Below, piece by piece: positions 57,693 through 64,000 of a stretch of 64,000 nt of DNA. The stretch is from Tricholoma matsutake (lineage: Eukaryota; Basidiomycota; Agaricomycetes; Agaricales; Tricholomataceae). Below the pieces are notes generated by a model that did not search any database, had not been told where the DNA came from, and saw nothing but the letters and a program-made list of their open reading frames with translations. The stretch lies in assembly GCA_026075535.2 (NCBI GenBank), contig AP026541.1:9114001-9178000 (forward strand), given 5' to 3'. Numbering within the stretch: position 1 is the stretch's first letter; each line of letters starts with the position of its first letter. The position numbers and the translations under genes are program-made.

Positions 57693-60650
57693 AAATAGCC
57701 TTAACCCTGGGAAAGGTCTCCTCTTTGTCTTCCATCTCCTCTGCTGCACTCCCGGTAATCAATGGAGGCATGATTCTCGGCAATCTTCCTGTCTTCAACA
57801 CGAATGGTGACACCTGTGTCGACGCATTAACTGTGCTCATCATGTCGAAATGAACTTTTGGCAGTGCCTTGGCCCACCCGCTTTGATTGCACTCCACATG
57901 GTGAACTAGTGTCTTATTTGTTCTCTCTGAGGCGCCATCTGTCTCTGGGTGGTAAGCCATCGACAGTTTATGTTTGATTCCTGCCAGGCGCATCAGCGCC
58001 TTCCAAAAATTTGATATGAAAATCTTGTCACGATCGCTGATAATTTCTAATGGACATCCATTTTCGCAGTACCATTTGTCGAAAAACATGTTCGCGAACT
58101 CCTCCACGGTCATCGTGGTTTTGCATGCAGCGATCTGAAAATCTGCACCCAGCCAGTCCATCATGGTCACAATGGCATCAAATCCATCATCTAGTGGCAA
58201 TGGGCCCATGAAATCGATCACCACTGAGTCAAACCTTCTGTCTGGAATTGGGAGCAGGTGCAGTGGTCCAGGCAATTTGGCTGTGGATGACTTATTCCAT
58301 TGGCAAGGCCCACATCCTGGGATGTAAGCGTTCAATAAATTCTTTCTCATTCTTGGCCAATAAAAATCTTTTCTTAATGATTCATAGGTCTTTTCTCCCC
58401 CAAAATGTCTGAGGTGGTCATGTGCGAGCCTGAATAGCTGTTCCCACAAGTCTTTGTAACGAGGTATGATGAGCTGTCCTCCCACAAACAGCAACCTGTT
58501 CTCAAATTTTAGCTCAAGCTTCGGATCCACCACACCTCGTTTTAGGTCATCTAGTATTCCCTTGCACCACTTGTCTCAAACGTAGCCCTGTCTGATTTGT
58601 GCATATAGTTTTGGGTCCAATTCTATTATGAAAATGGCTCCAACATTCATTGTTGCTTCCTCAGACTCTGTCAGCCTCGACAGTGTGTCCACCATGGTGT
58701 TGTCTTTGCCTTTTATATACATTATCGTATACTCATATTGCAACAGATACTCCATCCATCTGACCTGCCGGAGCGACAAGTCCCTTTGGTCGTCAAAGTT
58801 TTGAATTGTTTTGTGATCAGTGTATATGTTAATGTGTGTCCCAAGTAAGTCGACCCTCCACTTGGCGAGAGCTCACATAATGCTCAACATTTCCTGTTCA
58901 TGTACCAGATAGTGGAGTTCTGCAGCCCTTAACTGCCTACTCTTGAACACCACAGGTCTAGCTGATTCCCAACTCTCCACAAAAGAAAGTACGGCACCCA
59001 TATGTCTTTTACTTGTGTCACACATTACGAAAATCTGATTTTCCCCAGGGTTATGATGGTCAATTGTCGTGAGGCAATCATGACTGAGTACAAGGCCTTT
59101 TATTGCTTCGAATGCACTCTGGTGCTCAGATGTCCACACTGGGAAAGATTTGTTGCATTCTTTTTTTGTTAAAGGTGTAAGTACTGCTGTGTGTTCTGCT
59201 AAAGCAGGCAGGAAGGCACTGATATACCTTACTAGACCTAGGAACTGCCGCACTTGTTTCACAGAGGTTGGCGCTTGCCACTTCAAAACATGCTCCACTT
59301 TAGAGCCGTCAGCAGCAATTCCATCTGCCGAGATGTCATGTCCCAAGAAATGGACATCCATCATGAACAACGACAACTTCTTGGTTGAACAGTACAGCTG
59401 CGCCATTTGTAACGCCTCCAGTACCAATGCCACATTTGCTTTGTGCTCAGCTAGTGACGACAACCAAATAATGATATCGTCGAGGTATACATGGCAGATC
59501 CTGCCAATCAAGTCTGATAATGCCTGCATCACTCTTCGTTGGTGTGTTGCTGGTGAGTTATGCAAGCCCATAGGCATTACAACCCATTCCCATAGCCTGA
59601 ACGGAGTCAACATTGTGGTGTATTTTACGTGATCAGGGTGGACCAAGGTTTGAAAAAATGAATTTGTCATGTCGATCTTCCCCCAGATCTTTCCTTTTGC
59701 ACAATCCGCTAGGATGTCATCAATGCAGGGAAGTGGGTAGTTATCTGGTACCATCAACTTATTAAGTTTTCTGTAGTCATTGACCCATCTTGGTAGAACA
59801 GAGCTATCCGCCTTCAGAATAATGAAAGATGGTGAGGCATATGGGGACAATGACAGACAAATTCGCCCAGCCTTTGAGTGTTGTTCAATCAAGGTTTTCC
59901 AACCATCCCTGTATTTTCTTGGGCATGAGTATGCTTGCCCCACTGAGATTGGTGAGCCTGGCTTAATTTCAATGTGATGGTACACACTCATCAGAAGATC
60001 CTTTGTGTGGGGGATGTCAGTTGGAAAGCAATCTTTGTAATGTTCCTTGTATAGTTTGTCCAGTGTCTCGAGAATCTTTTGTCCTGCTAACTGTTCTATT
60101 CTTTTTTTTATAGCCATGATAATGCATGGTGTAGACGTGGAATGCATTTTGAAATTGAAACAACCTGGGTTTTCTTTGAATATGCACTCTAGTTCTTGTA
60201 TAACCAGCTGCTGTTCTTTGCGTGCATTCAATTGGCCAATTTTAATCGATTTTACTTCCACCCTACAGCGTTCAGGTGGTGAATATTGTTCAGTCGGAGG
60301 AAAAACAGGCGCCGGGTTTAGTAAATCATAATTGTTGCCTTTTGCGATGCTGTTCTTAGTTCCGTGTCAACCACAATCTTATTTGTGGTCAGGAAATCCA
60401 GGCCCAGAATGATATCCATTTGAAGGTTTGGGCAAATCACTGCATTGACAACTTTTGCTTTCCATACTGAGTCTGGTGATTGAAGGTGCAATTTACAATA
60501 TTCTGTTAAACTAGAGTCCACAGTCCTCTTCCCATCTATGAATGCTCCCGATACTGGAAATGGCTTGAATAACTTGCATCGAATGAGTCTGAAAACTTCC
60601 ACCATTTCAGATGAAATCAGCACTGGGGGGGAACCATGGTCAATAAGCGC
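57693..60650 (-). pseudogene. Gypsy-2 pol: protease, RT, RNase H, integrase (N part)
   Basis: Protease: after a TGA, ALIDHGSPPVLISSEMVEVF, with the Asp-His-Gly variant of this family, and MDIILGLDFL. A frame change follows near 60330. RT: INDYRKLN-like VNDYRKLNKLMVPDNYPLP, KIDMTNSFFQTLVHP, then the active site VYLDDIIIWLSS (about 59465). RNase H: VMCDTSKRHMGAVLSF and ELHYLVHEQEMLSI; then TGA (about 58873). TGA again at about 58574. Integrase: HDHLRHFGGEKTYESLRKDF with HHCC, GCGPCQ, VIDFMGPLPLDDGFD, ISDRDKIFIS, HPETDGASERTNKTL, and it ends at the insertion (KAIS). Confidence 0.9.
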
Positions 60651-62195
60651 TCAAATTGGGGTGGGAGCACAAGTCAGAGGAGCATCAATGCAACAGTTCC
60701 ACCACAAGTGTGATGGTAGGGAAAGGTCAGGCACATACTCATCTGCTTTGTCTCCTGTCATCTCGAAGTCATTGCTCCCCATCTCCTCCTTGAAAATCGC
60801 GGCCACCATGGTCGCTCTCTTCACCTTGAAAACTGCCTTTGCTTTGAGCACTGCCACCAAGTTAACGTTCTTGCATGCTTTGGGAGTAGGTCTCTCATTG
60901 GTGCCCAGTGTGCAGTCAGGCGCATAGTGACCTGCATAGAATATTCTGCAGCAGAAACATCCTTGGTGCGCTCTCAGAAGGTCATGTTCTACTTGGGTAA
61001 GCTTCGGAGTCAGAGGCTGCTGGGACTGGGCATTCATGGTGTTAGCCAGAACTGCTGGGGTGTTGCCACTCACTGCTGCATTGGATGTGGAGGTGTTTCC
61101 CCCTGCTCCAGTCATTCCTTGAGCTCCACTGATCTTTGCATTCATACGTGCTGTGGACTGTGCAATCTTAAGCCATTCCTCTCTCTTGCTCTGGTTCTCT
61201 AAGTCGAGGAGGTGTACCCACTGAATCCATGCCTCGAGATCAGTAATTGCATCAAGGGTACCGTGGGTGTTGTTTGCATTGTATGAAGCTTTCAGCGCTG
61301 CCAAGAGACGTGGTACAAAATGTGCTCGTAACTTTCCTTCTACAATGTGGTAATCAGATCCTGCAATTGTGAGCTCTGTGTTCGCCTCCTTTACACTCTC
61401 GGTCCAGGTGAGAAAGGCCTGTGAGCTCTGCATCGTGATCTGAGTCACAATGAGGTCATCCTTCCAGTTAGCAGGGAGAAATTTGTTTTTAAATTCTGTG
61501 AAGAACTCGATGAAAGTAAGGTCAACCAGGTGGTCATGGTGAGTCGTAATCCAAGCCTGAATCTCCAAGGATTCAAAATTGTAAATGATACTTAAGATGC
61601 ATTCGTTCTCTGGTATCTTCTTGCTCTGGAAGAAGCAGCGACACACGTTTTCAAAGATGCAAATTATCGGAATTGTAACGTGACCCACTGATAATACAGG
61701 TGCATGGCTTCCCTTTCCACCTGTGACAGTCGCGGGGGCATATTGGCTGTTGTCGGTACTCATTTGATGCTTGGCGGGGCTATTGTCTGAATCACTGGAG
61801 TCACTGGAGAGGCCAGATAATGTTCTATGAGCAGGAGCTGGTGTGGCAGGGATTGTGGCAGGGTTAGGCCCTTTGTCAGTGTTGGGGGTTTGGTGAGGGC
61901 ATGAGTGAGGACAAGTTGCTGGACAAGTGGGGCAGGGGGTGATCTGGCATTGGGTGCATGCACGGCTGCAAGTGGTGAGCAGGTGGAGCATAGACAGTTT
62001 GCAAGACAGTTTGTTTTTGGTGTGTGTTAGGCGGGAGGTGATGGGAGGGGGGGGGGGGGGGGTGAAACATTTTCTGTTCTTGTTTTTGTGGTTTATATCT
62101 AGGTGGTTCACTGGCTGTATGCGGTGATGACATGAGGTGTTGAGGGTGGAATGACATCTTTCGAAGTACACTTTGGGTGGGTACAGGAGAAGCAA
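60651..62195 (-). pseudogene. Gypsy-2 gag
   Basis: A long frame: an N-terminal Pro/Thr/Ser-rich part (SGLSSDSSDSDNSPAKHQM), then a capsid domain with ILSIIYNFESLEIQAWITTH, FTEFKNKFLPANWKDDLIVT and LRAHFVPRLLAALKASYN. The zinc knuckle is GCFCCRIFYAGHYAPDC. The frame ends TPI before the TGA that separates it from the protease. The 16-nt C run (62047-62062, complement) lies between two alternative N-terminal frames, so the true gag start is uncertain. Confidence 0.85.
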
Positions 62196-62316
62196 TGAAT
62201 GATAAGGATAAGTTTGGTGGTGGTGATAAGGTGGTGATTTCCTGTGCAGGTTACTCTGATAACATGGCAGTCCATGTCCTCATCATCCTGCAATCACATT
62301 CATGTCAAAAAAAAAG

Positions 62317-62491
62317 TGGAAGGAAGTATGTACTTCCAACACTCAAGAAAAGGGAAAACTGAGATGAAAGTGGTATGGATTCAATAGGTGCTGGTTAATA
62401 CAAACAATTGCATGATAATCAAGAAACAACTACACATGATATACAGGTGACCATGGTGGAGATAAGCCTTGTAAGAGATCCATCTCTTACA
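62317..62491 (-). repeat. Gypsy-2 right LTR (5' LTR in element orientation)
   Basis: 175 bp; on + it starts TGGAAGGAAGTATGTACTTCC and ends GTAAGAGATCCATCTCTTAC plus A. It is preceded by A9-G, as in the non-autonomous element. Confidence 0.8.
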
Positions 62492-63807
62492 ACAGGGCCC
62501 ATTGCCACCCTGCGAGCAGAGGCTCACAGGGGTGGCATAGGGTGGGTGGCAGCTCAAAGGGGCAATATAGGGATGGTGGTGTTGTTGTTATCAAACCTAA
62601 AAAAAATCAAGTTGGTTAGTAAAAAAAAAGAAATCAGCAATAAGGAACATAAGTAGTGGCCCATGTGCTTCTCCTATTTTTTACATTTGTCCTATATTTT
62701 TCCTCACTTCATTTCCTTCTATTCTTTATTTTCTATGATTTTTCCTTATTTTATTACTAATTTTCCTTTCTATCACATTTGTGCATGTTGACAGTTTTAT
62801 ATTTAGAGGCAGAGTACTACCCCTTGGTATGATGTCATTTGGTGGCCTTGATCTGCCTATCTCTGCCTTTTCTATTTTTAGGTTATTATTTGATTTTTGC
62901 AGTCTTCACATATACTGGGCATTGGCAAAGGGGTCCTTAGAGTTTTCTCTTTGGATTTCCCTTTGCTAGGTGCACCTCCAATCCCTGTAATATGTACTGT
63001 AATTTTAACTTCAGATTTCCCTTTGCTAGTCCATTAATTAAGTGGCCTCTAAGGTTGCCCTTATACACAAGGATGCTGAGGACCAGACACCAAGCCAACA
63101 ACAGTGAGGAGGATGAAGACAAAAAATGAGACCAGAACCAGGACCAGGATGATGAGGACCAGATGGGGATGACAACAACAATGACAACAATGGCAGGGAT
63201 GATGGGAACAAAGGCAACGGCGGGGACAAACAGCAAACAGCAGGGAGCAAGAGCGATGGGAATCAGAACTGCAAGGATGATGGCATAGACAACATAGACA
63301 GCGAGAATGGTAAGGACAGGGAAGACCAGCATCACACAAAAAGGGGGTGAGATAGGCAAGCACGACCCAGTCAGGCCAACAATGGGGACGAGGACAACAG
63401 GCAACCAATGACAACTGAGGGCTGGCAGGGGATGGGGGAAGGGACAAGTGAGGATGAGGAAAGGATGAGCCACTGCGGCTGGGAGAGGTGGGCAAAATGT
63501 GCATGCACACCACACCTGCTGCCTTGCTCTCCAGCCAGGCATTAATTTACAAACTTTATTGACTTTTCTAACTTTTTCAACTTTACATGGCACCTTGACA
63601 ACACTATTTTACTTAACAAACTGACTTTAGGAGTGACCATTATAAAGCTGAAAAGCCAAAAAAGTTGAAATGAAAAGTGTGATTTTCTTGATGTAGTTAT
63701 TAATATATTCAAAGTCCGATAGATTTCAAACTCAGTTAGGTACCTATAGAACGACTATACCCAGTTTTTCTCAATATTCTGATTCAATCCTCAACGTTGG
63801 AATAGTC
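62492..63807. other. Repeat debris and upstream region of the next gene
   Basis: About 1.3 kb with no supported gene. 63061-63530 is GA/ACA-rich (GATGACAACAACAATGAC-type words) like the interior of the 53601-57692 insertion, so part of it is probably a relative of that element. 63600-63807 is AT-rich and likely holds the promoter of the gene starting at 63808. Confidence 0.45.
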
Positions 63808-64000
63808 ATGGTCGTCATTCATACTTCTCAGCCTGAATCACCTGCATCTCCGTCAACTGCCCGAAAAAATCGTCGAAAATTTTCACGAAAAGCTCCACAC
63901 ACGGCTGATCTTCCTATCCACAATAATACCAACGAAGATGAGAACCAAGCTATATCAGGGCCTACGGACGTGGACGACGATGCGGTAATGATCGACACCG
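63808..64000 (+). CDS. Hypothetical protein, 5' part only
   Basis: An open frame from ATG (63808) through the window end, 64 codons, starting MVVIHTSQPESPASPSTARK and continuing with the basic NRRKFSRKAPHTADLPIH and an acidic DEN/DVDDD stretch. Composition is typical of a host protein with a disordered N terminus. No family can be named from this part. Confidence 0.55.
   Translation, partial: MVVIHTSQPESPASPSTARKNRRKFSRKAPHTADLPIHNNTNEDENQAISGPTDVDDDAVMIDT

Larger units (their letters stand above)
45514..62491 (-). mobile_element. Ty3/Gypsy chromovirus, Gypsy-2, carrying two later insertions
   Basis: In minus orientation: right LTR (62317-62491), gag, protease, reverse transcriptase, RNase H, integrase, chromodomain, left LTR (45514-45625 plus 52787-52971). 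The chromodomain stop is 30 bp from the left LTR, as expected at a 3' end. Gypsy-1 (45626-52781) lies in the left LTR; a 4.1-kb unknown insertion (53601-57692) lies in the integrase. The two LTRs are related but differ in length (about 297 against 175 bp), partly through a tandem 20-bp repeat. I see no matching target duplication (TGTTG against ACAGG). The ends may therefore come from recombined copies. Confidence 0.75.

Noticed and set aside
45514..62491. Treating the outer LTRs of Gypsy-2 as a proven pair
   Set aside because: They belong to one family and frame the element correctly, but lengths differ and flanks TGTTG/ACAGG do not match, so pairing is kept as likely, not certain.

Overview
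This window is a piece of an Agaricomycete (mushroom-forming basidiomycete) nuclear genome. The genes are dense in short introns (mostly 45-90 bp, GT-AG). The predicted proteins include basidiomycete-specific families: an eight-cysteine class I hydrophobin, a DUF6593 protein and Dal5-type permeases. The repeats are fungal chromodomain Ty3/Gypsy, PIF/Harbinger and MITE-like elements. I cannot name the species; a Boletales-like or other ectomycorrhizal lineage is only a guess. Gene coordinates are start-codon-to-stop spans that include introns.

The left 35 kb is mostly ordinary host sequence. In order it holds ERF2 palmitoyltransferase (-, cut by the window edge), phosphopantetheine adenylyltransferase (+), a 6.7-kb gene-poor stretch with a foldback element and an orphan gene, the SUMO E2 UBC9 (+), a conserved orphan that looks like an inactive retropepsin fold (+), mitochondrial mS38/COX24 (-), the RNA 3'-end factor CLP1 (-), an MFS permease (+), a MITE, a hydrophobin (-), the clamp-loader subunit CTF18 (-), a DUF3835/Bud27-like protein (+), a large SAP-domain protein kinase (-), a DUF6593 protein (+) and a Ser/Pro-rich orphan (-). 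Most are unrelated housekeeping genes. Two divergent pairs share very short promoters (ERF2/CAB4 and CTF18/DUF3835).

From about 36.7 kb to 62.5 kb the window is a nest of transposons. A PIF/Harbinger-like element (transposase plus a convergent Myb-like gene) is split by a 3.8-kb non-autonomous LTR element with a GAAAT target duplication; that element carries a cytochrome P450 N-terminal fragment. To its right, a minus-strand Ty3/Gypsy element (Gypsy-2) has its left LTR split by a complete 7.2-kb Ty3/Gypsy element (Gypsy-1, AATGG duplication), and its integrase is split by a 4.1-kb insertion of unknown class. Almost all differences between the Gypsy-1 LTRs, and most of the premature stops, fit C-to-T decay at CpG.

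The most unusual host gene is the kinase at 27.9-31.5 kb. It has two SAP motifs, long acidic tracts and a kinase domain whose VAIK lysine is serine while a lysine sits in the glycine loop, the arrangement known from WNK kinases. At the right edge another host gene begins (63808 onward).
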